A stretch of DNA of 64,000 nucleotides from Lycorma delicatula (GCF_047948215.1 NC_134467.1:39120520-39184519), one strand, 5' to 3'; shown: positions 23,055 to 35,154, counted from the first letter of the stretch. Made by a program: numbers and translations. The notes: generated from the letters alone by a model not told the origin.

Positions 23055-24583
23055 TTAAGTATATTTTTTAAAGATGACATCTTGCAGGTGACCTCCTCTT
23101 CTAAGTAAACACTCACGAAGTCTCTTCGTTAAACTGTTCACGGTTTGACGTAACATCTCGACTGGAATTTCCGCAATCGCTTCTCGAATCTTTGCTTTCA
23201 GTTCTTCCGTTGTAGCAGGTCTACTGTGGAACACTTTGCTTTTAAGGTGACCCCACAAAAAGTAATCGCAACCTGAGAGATCAGGCGATCTGGGAGGCCA
23301 TCTAATGTCACCGTTTCGTGATATGACACGTTGTCCAAACAATCGGCGTACAGCTGCCATCGATATTCGTGCGGTATGTGAAGTTGCACCGTCTTGTTGA
23401 AACCAGGATGTGTTAAGAATCGGTGGAAATCTCTTTTGTTGTTCCACAATAAAGGTTTCAAGCACGGCTACGTAACGAGCCGACGTAACGAGCCGACGTC
23501 ACTGTAATCGCAAGACCGTTGTCATCCTCAAAAAAATAACGGCCTATAACAGCGTAAGATGACATAGCACACCACACGGTCACTTTCTGGCTGTGCAACG
23601 GACGCTGGTGTAGCTGCGTAGGCTTTTCTTGTGCCCGGTATCTGAAATTTTGCTCGTTAACAAATCCATTAAGGTAGAAATGCGCTTCGTCCGACATCCA
23701 CAGTTCGTGAACAAACTCTTCGTTATCGTTTATCTTCTGAAGTATTACATTACAGAATTGTGCTCGCACAACTGCATCGTTCGGTTTCAATCCCTGGACG
23801 ATCTACAACTTGTATGGATGGAATATCAAGTCCTTCACTAACATTCTTCGAACGCTTAAACTACGCGATTGTAAAGATGCTGAGAGACGACGGATTGACA
23901 ACGAGCCGACGTCACTGTAATCGCAAGACCGTTGTCATCCTCAAAAAAATAACGGCCTACAACACCGTAAGATGACATAGCACACCACACGGTCACTTTC
24001 TGGCTGTGCAACGGACGCTGGTGTAGCTGCGTAGGCTTTTCTTGTGCCCGGTATCTGAAATTTTGCTCGTTAACAAATCCACCGAGGTGGAAATGCGCTT
24101 CGTCTGACATCCACAGTTCGTGAACAAACTCTTCGTTATCGTTTATCTTCTTAGGTATTACATTACAGAATTGCGCTCGCACAACTGCATCGTTCGGTTT
24201 CAATCCCTGGACGATCTACAACTTGTATGGATGGAATATCAAGTTCTTCACTAAAATTCTTCGAACACTTGAACTACGCGATTGTAAAGATGCTGAGAGA
24301 CGACGGATTGACCGATGTGGACTTCGTGTGGCAGCATCTTGTACAGCTTGAACATTCTGTGGTGTACGGACGGTTCGCTCACGGCCCGGAGGTTTCTTTT
24401 TCATTGTCGAATCGGTTTCCTCAAAATTAGATATCTATGTTTCAATTGCATATGCTGATGGAACACGGTCGTGCCGTCCCAGATTAAAATGACGGCGAAA
24501 TTCTCTACGCGCTCCACACTGTCATTGTTTTTGTAAAACGCTTTGATAGCAAATGCACGTTGCGCACCAGTCCAAGGATCCAT
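23055..24583 (-). pseudogene. MAR3 transposase, duplicated and frameshifted
   Basis: Start at MDPWTGAQRAFAIKAF (24583). In order: first HTH, SIRRLSASLQSRSSSVRR second HTH, Asp1 in WMSDEAHF (present twice because of the duplication), VTVWCAMSSY, Asp2 in FQQDGATSHTA, and Asp3 in SPDLSGCDYFLWGHLK with 41 residues between Asp2 and Asp3. It ends LLRRGGHLQDVIFKKYT. Lesions: frameshift after SVERVENFAV, the duplication, and a 13-nt repeat GTAACGAGCCGAC (23472-23497) that shifts the frame between the Asp1 and Asp2 segments. The C-terminal 136 codons are intact. Confidence 0.93.
23487..24312. repeat. 413-bp tandem duplication in MAR3
   Basis: Units 23487-23899 and 23900-24312 start AACGAGCCGACGTCACTG or ACGAGCC and end GACGACGGATTGAC. 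I count about a dozen mismatches between units. Confidence 0.93.
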
Positions 24584-24699
24584 GACAATTAAATGGCAGG
24601 TTAGGTTAGAGAGGCTGGCGCCACTTATCAAGTGTTACCAATCGCCCACGGCTACCAACACAACTTTCAAAATTTCCCGTTTCTTTGAATCACCCTGTA

Positions 24700-26061
24700 T
24701 GAATAATATAACATCGTTCCCCAAAAAAAAAAGCTATTTTACTTTAAGAAAAAAATCGTGTAGGACTGTGTCGGGGCGCACGGCCGTTGGTTTAACATGA
24801 AACATTACAGACTTTGGATGAAGTTCCTCTGAGCTACCGAAGAGTTAAATGGGAGAGCTATGATCGTATTTTTTTTTTTTTTTTAATAAAATTGAAAGTC
24901 TCCAATGAAAAAAACTTAGTTTCTTCATTTGGCCAACTCTACATTTAAATTAGTCCGTCTTCATTGTCAACGAATCACTTTTAGTGTGTATCGGATTGAA
25001 ATAAAAACGAGACATTCACTTCGTACTAAATTTAAGTTTAACATAAAACAGACACTAAATGGTATATATTAATCAACCGATTGAGATACCATTTTGTTCA
25101 TAATAAAAAGAGATTAACATTTTATTAATAACAAAAAATATAATTCGGTAACAAGTTATATATACGGAGCTATTATTGATAGAATGAATTCAATAACGAA
25201 CTGTTCGTTCGTCGATTAAAAAAACAACCCGTTACTATAGTATGCCATCTTCGATATGTTAGTTTAAAAGAATGGAGGGAGGAGGGTGAAACCACGCTAT
25301 TTAGATCAACCAATACAATTTTATAACAAAAAGGACTTCGTAATAGTAAAATAAATCAACCACTAGAAAAACAAACCACTTATGACCAGTTTTAATGAAA
25401 TTAATCTACCGTATCTTGTGCTATCCTAGCATAAAAACATTATTATAATAATAAATTACAAACTCGTTTATCCATGAATGTAATGCAAGCAGAAAAAAAA
25501 AAGAAAGAAGAGTATTCTTTATTTTAAATCAATCTGTTACGGTGTTATACTTAAACTCATTCGAGCAGAGTATAAGTTAACAATTTTCTTAACCGAGATA
25601 TCGATATCGGAAATCGATAATCAATTTAAACAATTGTTTACCTTCCTAGACCGTAATAATTTATATAATGAGAAAGGAAACTGTAACCTAACTGTTAAAA
25701 GTTCAAGAGATTTTAAATGCGGTTTTTACTTTGACCTAAAAAAAAAACATGATTACATTAAAAATACCTAAATCAGAAACAGGAGATTATATCGACCAAA
25801 CTAAGCCAGAAAAATACGATAAAATTCCTTGTAAATCAAAGAATAAATAGAAAAATAAAAGGAAGATACGATAAGAAAACAAAAAGAACCCTAAGAACTG
25901 GGTAATTTAAACTGGTCCATCTAAAACAATATATGTCTTTTCTGTTATGCATCCGGACAATATTTTTTTTTTTTTTTGTTATTTCTCGCGGATTTGTATT
26001 TAATTATTAATATAATAACGTTAAAATCATTATTTTTAAATGATTAAATAATATCTAAAGT
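24700..26061. other. AT-rich intergenic DNA, no gene seen
   Basis: Long A runs, no motif-bearing frame, and no match to the repeats named here. Confidence 0.5.
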
Positions 26062-26460
26062 ACAGGACGGGTCACAAAAAAGTAGCCCAACCAAAATACG
26101 GATAACATGATACGGATTAACATGAAAAGTTCGCGCACAGGACATAGGCACACCTTACATACAAAAGCGTTAAGATTTTAATGGGAACCACTTTCAACAT
26201 ACTCTGAAAATTTTTACATGTATAGTTCTTAATATCGATCTTACACAGATTAATGTGTAGACCATCACTTCTCAAAGTAGAGGATAACACCCCCTTATTG
26301 GTGTTGGAGGCCTTCAAGAAGGGCGAAAGAAGGCCCAGAGAAAATTGAGAGCGTTTAGACGTTCCAGGAAAGCGATGGCTGACGAAAAAAACAACGCAAA
26401 AATTATGTTTTCCTGATATTTCAAAGTTCCAACTCATAAATATATGCCACATTTAAAAAC
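26062..26460. other. Possible unclassified transposon end
   Basis: Starts with TACAGGACGGGTCACAAAAA after AAAG, which resembles a TA plus CAGGxxGGGTCA terminus of mariner-type elements. The rest is less AT-rich than its flanks. A 111-codon minus-strand frame lacks any motif, and no matching opposite terminus is seen. A guess only. Confidence 0.25.
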
Positions 26461-27029
26461 AATAATTGCAACTGTTTTTTTTTTTAGTGCATATCTTAAA
26501 AATAGCAACTACAATTATTATTCGTAACACATAAGTTTAAATTTTTTTTGGGGGGGGAGGAGGGGCGTTAGAAAATATTTTATTCTCGCGGTTGGCGAAA
26601 ATGTTTGAGAATCAATGCCGTAGACGATTGGGCAAGGCTACTTTTACGTGGACCACCAGCACTAAAACTGATACCTGCGTTGGTCTGTATTGCTTATTGA
26701 TAAGATAGATAAAAGCTTTGCGCAGACTTTATAACAATCTTTTCGAATAAGTATTTATAGACATTTGCTGTATGTTAAAATATATTTTTTGGTTAATGAG
26801 GTTTTTTAGTATATGTATATACTTTATTTATCTGTATATACTTTATTTTAATTCTTTGTTGGTTCAAATTTGCACCGAGATGACTTTTAAGGATTAACAA
26901 GATTAAAAATAAAAATTAAATTTAGAAATCTTGCACAAAGCTATTACATTTTGACGGTAATCTGAAAAATTATTAATTATCATTATAACTGTAATCGTAA
27001 TTATGAATTCATTAAATAATTAGACAAGT
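26461..27029. other. No feature recognised
   Basis: AT-rich with a G-rich run at about 26549-26570. No gene or repeat match. Confidence 0.4.
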
Positions 27030-27150
27030 CTGGTTCAGTCGTTTGCAATCAAAATGGGAGGTGCACAATTAGATGTTACAACAGTTCTAAATCCAAAATT
27101 TCAATATCCTACGGCTAATCGTTTTTGAATTATGCGAGAAAATATTACGT
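27030..27150 (-). repeat. Repeat R5 fragment
   Basis: Reverse copy of the middle of R5: GTGCACAATTAGATGTTACA, CAATATCCTACGGCTAATCG and ATTATGCGAGAAA correspond to the R5 block around the MAR4 insertion point. Confidence 0.7.
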
Positions 27151-28689
27151 AAAAATTATAAAAACTGCGCCACGCTTTTATTTAACTAAATATTTTCATT
27201 ACTTTTAGTTTTAAAATTTAAAAATTATTACAATTATTTATTGTTTATTTATTAGATATTTATATAATTTATTTTTTACTTTTCAGTGCATTTTTATATT
27301 TATTAATATATTATATTTCTTTGTTTAAAATTCTCAATTTGATTTAATTTTTATTTTATTTTTTTACTTTTTAGAGGGTTTTTCTAATTTGTTTCCTTTT
27401 TTTATTAATATTAATATTAGTTAAAAAAAAAACTTTTTTTTTTAAATAATTTTTTATATTGAATCAAATATATTTTTGTAATTTTTTTTTTATTTTTTTA
27501 CTTTTTTACGTCCAAAAAAATATTCTTAATAATATTTATATCTGAATATTATTGTTTGTTTGTTTATTAAGACTAAAAAGTAAAAATATTTATTTTTACA
27601 CATCGAAGTCACATACGTGTAACAAATTTCAATCATTTTCATACGATAGTTCATGAGAAATGAAAATTTTCAACTCAATGCATGAATTTAGCGTAGGGGT
27701 AGCGCGTGGGGGTGGGTCACATCAAAATGCCGACACTGTAGCATTGTATTGTCATCGAAATTACATACGTGTACCAAATTTCATTAATTTTCATACGATA
27801 GATCAAAAGATATAGCAGTTGTTAGATTTGATTATAACTAAAGCAAGTTAAATAAAAGCTTATAATGAAAATGATTGGACAAATAAAGCATTTACGTTAG
27901 GTATAATTTAAAATAATTCACTGGTCTTAATACTAATAAAAAAAGGACACTTGATTCACGACTAACGTACAACCGAGAAAAATTTAAGTTATTAAATTCA
28001 GGAAGTGTTGGTTACACAATTTTACATTGTATAAATAGTTTTACTCGTATTCATGAATTCTTGGAATCGACAAATCACAGTTCGACTGTTAATATTACGG
28101 TTCATATGATTAAACAACCGTCGATTGCAATCGTATTTACTGTTTATCGAGTAGAAGAACTGTTCAAGATTTATAAAATAGATAATTATGAATAACCAAA
28201 TTTACGAAAAAAAAATTGGAAAGACTGACTGAATTTTCAGTCAAAGCGCTGACAAAAGTATCTTTTTTTTTTCTTTTTTTTCCGGACAGGTTCGTTTAGG
28301 TCCTTATAATTAATCATAAAATTACACGTACGCTTCGATACGGCGGATATTTGTTCCGTAATAGGGAGTTGCTGTGTAGTTGTCATAGTATGCGTAATTC
28401 CAGAACAGTGCTGAAGTGTAAGAAACTCTAACTCTTGTGCTGTACGGGCCATATTGTTGCCGTATTGTACTTTACGACTGTGCGTTACGGCACATAATGT
28501 AATGAATATTTTATTTCTCTTTATAACTAAAAATATTATTTTTTTATGATTTTATAATCTACGATATCTATGAGAAAACATGTGAACTAACTCTAGTTGA
28601 AATAGTTCTTTTATATATATTCTTATTTAACGTGTATTCGTAATGATTATTATAGTACAGGCAATTTGTCATCAAAATAGGCTGAATTT
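27151..28689. other. AT-rich DNA with a two-unit repeat
   Basis: Two similar units, ATCGAAGTCACATACGTGTA (27602) and ATCGAAATTACATACGTGTA (27755), each followed by AAATTTCA and TTTTCATACGATAG, lie about 152 bp apart. A minus-strand frame at 28237-28452 has no recognised motif. Nothing else found. Confidence 0.45.
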
Positions 28690-28891
28690 GAAAATCCTTA
28701 CCTACCGATTGATCTTTTGTCCATGCGTTAGGGGTGATGAGGGAAGCTTAATTCCAGATTTATAACATCCCCCTCCCATAGATTTTTGAAAAGTCTAAAA
28801 GTTTTTAAATGCGTTTTTCTCTGAATCTATGCATTTTAGAGAAAAGTTTTTCAAACAAAAAATGTAGAGGACATTCTCCTCTACAATTAAT
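28690..28891 (-). repeat. Repeat R6 (copy 2)
   Basis: Reverse complement of 8790-8986, including CTACCGATTGAT, GGGGTGATGAGGGAAGCTTA and the TGTAGAGGA-TCCTCTACA hairpin. It ends where LINE-A copy 6 begins. Confidence 0.65.
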
Positions 28892-29185
28892 CTTTATATG
28901 GAACTGAGACGATCGGAGTACCTAAGAAGAAAAGAAAAATATTTGGAAAAATATAGTTAAAAGAAGAGACAGACTTATAGTCCCATATTAAGGCATCCTC
29001 GAATAGTCGCTTTGATATTAGAGGGACAGGTAGAAAGGAAAAATTGTGCAGGCAGGCAGGCAACGTTTGGAATATGTAAAATAAATTGTTAGGGATGTAA
29101 AATGTAGGGGGTACACCGAAATGAAACGACTGGCACTAGATCTTGCATCAAACCAGTCAGACTGAAATAAAAAATAAAAAAAATA
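28892..29185 (+). pseudogene. LINE-A copy 6, 3' end with internal deletions
   Basis: Begins CTTTATATGGAACTGAGACG (the ALYGSETWT region), skips the EAFEMRCYRRML to EERS part, resumes with IWKNIVKRRDRLI, has an extra GGCA repeat in the GRP region and ends near CATCAAACCAGTC with a shortened terminus and an A-rich tail. No usable frame. Confidence 0.8.
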
Positions 29186-30785
29186 CGGTATCATAGTTGC
29201 CCGTACAGCAAGATGGTTAACTTTCCTACTTTATCTGCCGCAGCGTATAAAATTAAAAGGTAACTTGAAATATTTCTGTGTTTTACTGAAAACGTTATTT
29301 TATGGCACCAAAATCATTACTGAATTCATATAATACGTACATGAAATTTCTAAATTTCATCCATATATAATATTTTAAAATAAAATTAACAAAAAAAATC
29401 TTCAATTTTAAGATAAAAAAAAACTTATAAGTTTAAGAAATGAAGAATACAATTCGAGGAATGATTTTTTTTGTATGAATTTTGGGATCACCGTATGATC
29501 GTAAAAATACGATGTGCTTGTGCTTTAAAAAAAAAAAACATTTCTATCGACTAGAAGAATGGAATCAATAAATTTAAAAAGACAAGACGATAGATTTTTA
29601 AACGGATGTAAATGTAGCCTTTTAAATATTAAAACCTTACGAGAATTTTAAAAATTATTAAAAATACAGCCCTTTAAATATTAAAAAACAATTCTGCTAT
29701 AAGTAATTCAATACCATTAAATGTTAAAAATCCCCTTTTTTAACATGTATGTATTTAACTTCTCTTAAATAAAAAATAAAAATAAATAAATAAATAAAAT
29801 AAAAAAATTAATTACCTGTATCACAAATTGGACCAAAAAATACAGCAGTAACACTAGTACAAAATTACTTTTAAGTAATGAAACAAAATAATATTTTATC
29901 AAATAACAATAACTTTAACAGTTATCATAATAATATATATAATAAAAAATAAACTTTATTGTTATTTAATATACTTTAAAAAATATTAAAATAAAATAAA
30001 CGAAAAAACACAAAAATATTTTAAAGAAAATAAATTCTCAAGCACCTATTTATTGTAATAAATATATTTTTATATTTTAAAAAAAGTAACAAAATAATAT
30101 ACTAATTTTACAATAACAACTGTGCTTGACGAAGAACGATTACAAACTAAAACTAAAGAACAGTACGTTAAGCTTTGTAACGAACAGCTGATATCAACAC
30201 ATGGAGAAATATTCTCTCCCACCCATCTACGCACAATAATACGATTGAAGAGTAGACGAATATTAACGAATACACCCGAAGTGAGACAGACGTACTATAC
30301 ACTTCAACATAAGCTAATCTCCAACGATTCTTTTTTTTTACTTTAAGTTATTTTACTTGTACGAACCATACTAAAACGAAATTTATGTTTACTGTCACGC
30401 AAAAGTTATATTTTTTTCCTTTTTACGTTTAAAAAGAGTAAAATAATAAAAATAAAAATTTTATTGTTCCATAAATAATAAAATCTATTACAATTGATAT
30501 AACCTTGAAAAAAAAGGTTTAAATTATAATAAAGTTAGGTTTTTCTTTTTACTAAAGAAACCGGTTTCAGTGAAGAAATTCTATATTTATATATACATGT
30601 AAAACCATTCTAAGACAACAGAAAATATATTTCATTTTATAAAAACGACAAAAAAACTGTTTATATTTTAATTATTATAATTGTTACGTTATATTTTATT
30701 TAAACTGTTCTTAAAAATATAAATATGTTACCTGCTTCATTACTCCACTAAATTCACAGGTAATATGGGACTAGAAAAAAGGAAG
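29186..30785. other. AT-rich intergenic DNA, no gene seen
   Basis: Contains a 74-codon plus-strand frame at 30122-30346 (reads LDEERLQTKTKEQYVKLC) with no motif I recognise and no partner. It is less AT-rich than its surroundings, so it could be decayed transposon coding DNA. Confidence 0.45.
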
Positions 30786-30804
30786 GTTGTAAATTTTATC
30801 TTTT

Positions 30805-31130
30805 TTTTGTTTAACTTCCGGGACCCCCGTTATGTATAGCTTCACAGTTTGGATGGAAGGATGACAATGTAGCATATGAAAATGCCATGCCAAACCGGGA
30901 TTCGAACCCGGGACCACCGGATGAAATTTTACCTTTGTTTTCCTGTTTAGCCTTCGGGAATCACCGTCCGGTATTACTTCAGGGGATGGTATGTATGAGT
31001 GTAAGTGTAAAAACCTCCAAAATTACCGTTAGGTATTGCTTCGGAGAAAGAGATGGATGACAATGTAACGTATGAAAATGCCATGCCTGATCGGGATTCG
31101 AACCCAGGAACTCCAGATGAAATTTTACCT
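30805..31130 (-). mobile_element. Two SINE2-type units in tandem
   Basis: Each unit, read on the minus strand, has the SINE2 B box (plus strand CGGGATTCGAACCCGGGACC and CGGGATTCGAACCCAGGAAC), GCCATGC and a tail containing the GTTTAGCC and CCGGGA blocks. The first tail adjoins the next head, so they form a head-to-tail cluster with the SINE1 to the right. Confidence 0.65.
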
Positions 31131-31415
31131 TTTTTTCCTTTTTAGCCTCCGGGAATCACCATCAGGTATTACTTCAAACATGATATGTATGAGTGTAAAT
31201 GAAGCGTAATCTTGTACAGTCTCAGTTCGACCATTCCTGAGATGGTGTGGTTAATTGAAACCCAACCAACAAAAGAACACCGGTATCCACGATCTAGTAT
31301 TCAAATCCGTGTAAAAATAACTGGCTTTACAAGGACTTGAACGCTGGAACTCTTGACTTCCAAATCAACTGTTTTGGGAAGACGCGTTCACGACTAGACC
31401 AACCCGGTGGGTTGA
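31131..31415 (-). mobile_element. SINE1, full length
   Basis: From the CT-rich tail TTTTTTCCTTTTTAGCCTCC to the head CTAGACCAACCCGGTGGGTT. Minor variants only. Confidence 0.85.
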
Positions 31416-31568
31416 GATGTGTAGTTAATTGAAACCCAATCACCAAAGAACACCGGTATCCACGATCTAGTATTCAAATCCGTATAAAAATAACACTGCC
31501 CACTACGATTACTCTCGACTTCGAAATCAACTGATTTGCGAAGACGCGTTCACCACTACCGGGAGGGT
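31416..31568 (-). mobile_element. SINE1, 3'-truncated, joined to previous copy
   Basis: Starts inside the body at GAGATGTGTAGTTAATTG and runs to a head missing the middle of box A (CACCACTACCGGGAGGG). It follows the previous SINE1 head with no spacer. Confidence 0.8.
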
Positions 31569-31631
31569 TTGTAAAATTTACCTAGCAGCCGTGTTGCAGA
31601 CTAGTAGAGAATGTGTATATGCTGGATTAAA

Positions 31632-31753
31632 ATATATTAGCAACAGTAATAATTGAAGAACATAAGAAACAAGCGGTAATAAGAAAGGGAGTCCGACAAG
31701 GATGTTCCCTATCCCCGTTACTTTTTAATCTTTACATGGAACGGGCAGTCATG
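31632..31753 (+). pseudogene. LINE-A copy 7, short RT fragment
   Basis: Covers only ATVIIEEHKKQAVIRKGVRQ and the following GCSLSP block to YMERAV. It then changes abruptly to TGTCCAAATCAGATTT, which resembles the tail sequence near 45330. Confidence 0.8.
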
Positions 31754-32167
31754 TAGTGTCCAAATCAGATTTCGTAAATAGATTTCATTATTAGTTTTAC
31801 TTTTCAACTGTAAAAAAATTGAAAATTTATGACGCGGCTTAGATGGGAGCAAATAATTAAATAGAGCAAACTTTTTCATCTTTCAATGAAGCGCTGAGAA
31901 ATTTATCTTCATTGTTTGATCATATCTTTCATAATTAAAAAATAAAATTTCAATTCCTAAACATTAACTAACAATTTATTTTTAGCAAGTTAAGAGAATA
32001 TTTATTAAGATTTTTATTAATATAAACACGTAGAATTAATAATGAATGGTATGTGTAAAGCTAAGGCGTCTTTCAGCTAAAATTAGCTGAAGGACAGATC
32101 CATGTAATAAATAATTAATTAATAAGCCGCTTGTTTACATCAGTTCCAAATATAAGTGAAATATATA
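31754..32167. other. No feature recognised
   Basis: AT-rich DNA; no frame or repeat apart from a short R5-tail-like start. Confidence 0.4.
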
Positions 32168-32639
32168 CAGGGTAATTCAGGAGGATAAGGCAATCAATAC
32201 TTTGACAACTCATTCTAGAGGCTAAAAATAAGAAAAAAGTTCATATAAACATAGGTCCGAAAACGCTTCGTTACCGAGTTATAGAGGGTGAAAGATTTCG
32301 CCCGAGTTTCAATTCCTCCGGGTAAATTAAGGCTTTCTGAAATGGGAAGGTTAATTAAGGGGAAAATTCAATTGTTTCTTACGATTTTTGAGCTGGGAAA
32401 TCGAAAAAAATAGGTCCCAGAACTGTATCTCTCTTAGTTTCTAAGATATCCCGTGTAAAACGCCAAAAATAGGGTCAAAAAACACATTGTTTTACGTTTG
32501 ACTTACAATAACGTTGTTAAATTGCCAATAAATAATACATTTTTTAAACATAAATTGTAGAGAATTTAATTATAACAAGATTGATGTAAATAATGTCAAC
32601 AGAAAACAAATGTTTAAAATTTTATTTGTTACTTTTTGT
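32168..32639 (+). mobile_element. MAR6 end fragment (copy 2)
   Basis: Follows TA with CAGGGTAATTCAGGAGG, then the same body as 2130 and 41813 as far as GATTGATGTAAATAATGTC and about 50 bp more. It lacks the transposase motif segment. Confidence 0.7.
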
Positions 32640-32702
32640 CCATGAGCTAGTATTCGAATCCGTATAAAAGTAACTGCCTTTACCAGGACTTGAACGCTGG
32701 AA
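32640..32702 (-). mobile_element. SINE1 body fragment
   Basis: Only the segment from GCTAGTATTCGAATCCG to TTGAACGCTGGAA; it then fuses to LINE-A copy 8. Confidence 0.75.
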
Positions 32703-33545
32703 TTTTCCCATCTACATGTCTATCCAATATCAAAGTGAATATTCCAGGATGCCTTAGTATGTGGCCTATAAGTCTGTCTCTTCTTCTAACTGTATTTTTC
32801 CAAATGCATCTTTCTTCATCTATTTGCCGCAATACCTCTTCATTTGTCATTTTATCCACCCATCTGATTTTTAACATTCTCCTACAGCACCGCATTTTAA
32901 AAGCTTCTAATCTTTTCTTCTCAGGCACTCCGATCGTCCAAGTTTCACTTCCATATAAAGCTATCCAAACATATACGTCTATATTCGGCATTCTATATCG
33001 CTCCTGTTTTGTCCATATTCTATTTCCCAAATAACAAACTTCTTCTACCTCCATAATCTTTTCTCTTCCTGTTTTTTACATTCAGTGGTCCATCTTCGTT
33101 ATTTCTACCACATTTCATTACTTTCGTTTTTCCTTGTTTATTTTCATGAGATAGTTCTTGCAAAGGACTTCATCTATGCCGTTCATTGTTCCTTCTAAAT
33201 CCTTTTTACTCTCAGCTAGAATTACTATATCATCAGCAAATCGTAGCATCTTTATCTTTTTACCTTGTACTGTTACTCCGAATCTAAATTGTTCTTTAAC
33301 ATCATTAACTGCTAGTTCCATGTAAAGATTAAAAAGTAACGGAGATAGGGAACATCCTTGTCGGACTCCCTTTCTTATTACGGCTTCTCTGTTATGTTCT
33401 TCAATTATTACTGTTGCTGTTCCTGCAAATGTTAGCAATTGTTCTTCTATCTCTATACCTGAGCCCTAATTTTTTTAAAATACTGAACATTTTATTCCAG
33501 CCTACGTTATCAAATGCCTTTTCTGAATCCATAAACGCCATTGAG
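32703..33545 (-). pseudogene. LINE-A copy 8
   Basis: Minus strand from a partial FxSEKAFDNVGW block near 33520, through RKGVRQGCSLSPLLF, RFADDIVILAE and the C-terminal half to ILRHPG. The 33118-33438 and 32680-33054 frames are open separately. A deletion removes the ITKDGRSRSD and RAFSKKYN segments. The 3' terminus is missing because the sequence switches to SINE1 at about 32702. Confidence 0.85.
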
Positions 33546-34398
33546 ATCTACGTTACGTCATGGTGAGCAGTTTGAATTGAAAATTAAATATTTTTAAACT
33601 AAATTATAAGTTTTTCATTGTAACTGCCTAAAACAACTGTTTTTTATATCATTTTTTAAAAATGTAAATCTTTTATTCTTGGTGGTTAAAAATGCTTCCT
33701 TTTTTGATATTTATAAATATTTTTTTTATATTTTACACACGTATATTGGTGATTTATATTTTATCCTACGATTAGATTTTTAAACAGATCTTTGAACATA
33801 ACTAATTTTCCAGTTTAGTGAAATAAATATTTGGCATGTTTTTGTTTCATAAATAAAAATGTAATAAGGAAAAAATTTACTTCGGGGTTTTTTTTTAATA
33901 CACAAATTTTGTGTATATCGTGAATGATTTCACGAAATAAATATTTAGAGTAAAACTTTGATTTTACGTATAATACAATTTACAATGTATTCAGACAGAA
34001 TATATTTCTAACAAATAAGATGCACGTGGAGTTAAATAGAATTAAAATACGTCAAAATAAAACTACGATTTCTTAAAGAAATGAAAGATTTTATAATTAT
34101 TCAAATATAAACAAATTATAAATAAATAAGAAGTAGAGTTAATTTTGTACATTACCCTCTATTCATTTTTGAAAACGTTTATTTTTGTACATATGGAAGA
34201 CAAAAATAGCATATTCGTTTTTTTTTTAATTTTATTTTTGTAAGTTTAAATTTGTTAAAACTGGCATCATGCCAGTAATTTGTTGTATACAAGTTAATTT
34301 GATCTTCTCAAATGCAGTTTTTTACGTGTAATTAAATATCCAATTAAACAATTTGTTTTATTTTTATTAATTACTTATTTAAATCGCTAAGGATTTTA

Positions 34399-34445
<47 letters not shown>

Positions 34446-35154
34446 AAATTCTTGATTTTTGTTTGAGTGTAAGTATACAATACGGCAATGGATTAAGTCT
34501 CATTTAAATTCATACGATTTGTAAATATTTTACGAGATTCGTTTAACGATTAAAGAGCAGAAAAATATTTAATACAATAAACTTTAACTATTTCAGACAA
34601 TTCAAGTTGGCAACCCTGACATAAAAAAAATTTCCATTGTTTTAACTTATTTTCTTTCATTTCAAACGGCTTGCTATGAAAAATTATTTTTTGAATATAT
34701 AAAAACCGGCCGCGAATGTTAAAAAATAAGGGTTAAACATCTATTAACCGTGCAAAGTTTTATTATCAAATCGAGCGAAACATGTGTCACCAATTTGTAG
34801 CGAAATGATTTTATTCCCAAGGTCGGACGCGTAAAAATCTTGCGAATGTTTTAAATTTGTTGTTAGATTATCGGCATAAACAACATTATACATATGACCT
34901 GAATTAACGCAAAAGAGTTATTGAATGAAGGTCGTTCTTAGACGATCGATTCAACACCACAAAAATTCACATTGTACGCAACTTAATCTACGATTTTTAT
35001 CGGACGGTACAAATGAAATGTTTTGGTGTGATTTTAAAAGACGTTTCACGTCAAAAACAATTTCTCCTCTCGAATAAAATTAAATAACTGGACACGATCT
35101 CAATTGGAATAATTTTATTGTTGATAGCATTTAATAAATTATGCCGTTTTAATT
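33546..35154. other. AT-rich intergenic DNA with (AT)n
   Basis: AT microsatellite at about 34406-34441. No gene or named repeat found; 34600-35100 is somewhat less AT-rich but shows no motif. Confidence 0.5.

Larger units (their letters stand above)
22933..24697 (-). mobile_element. MAR3 (DD41D-like) transposon
   Basis: 1765 bp flanked by TA (22931-22932, 24698-24699). Inverted repeats are 27 bp with one mismatch: CAGAGTGATTCAAAGAAACG and CAGGGTGATTCAAAGAAACG, both continuing GGAAATT. The excess length comes from a 413-bp tandem duplication inside the gene. Confidence 0.95.

Noticed and set aside
26117..26452. 111-codon minus-strand frame
   Set aside because: No motif and unusual composition; could not be tied to any family.
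30122..30346. 74-codon frame reading LDEERLQTKTKEQYV
   Set aside because: No family recognised and no supporting context; could be chance or decayed transposon.
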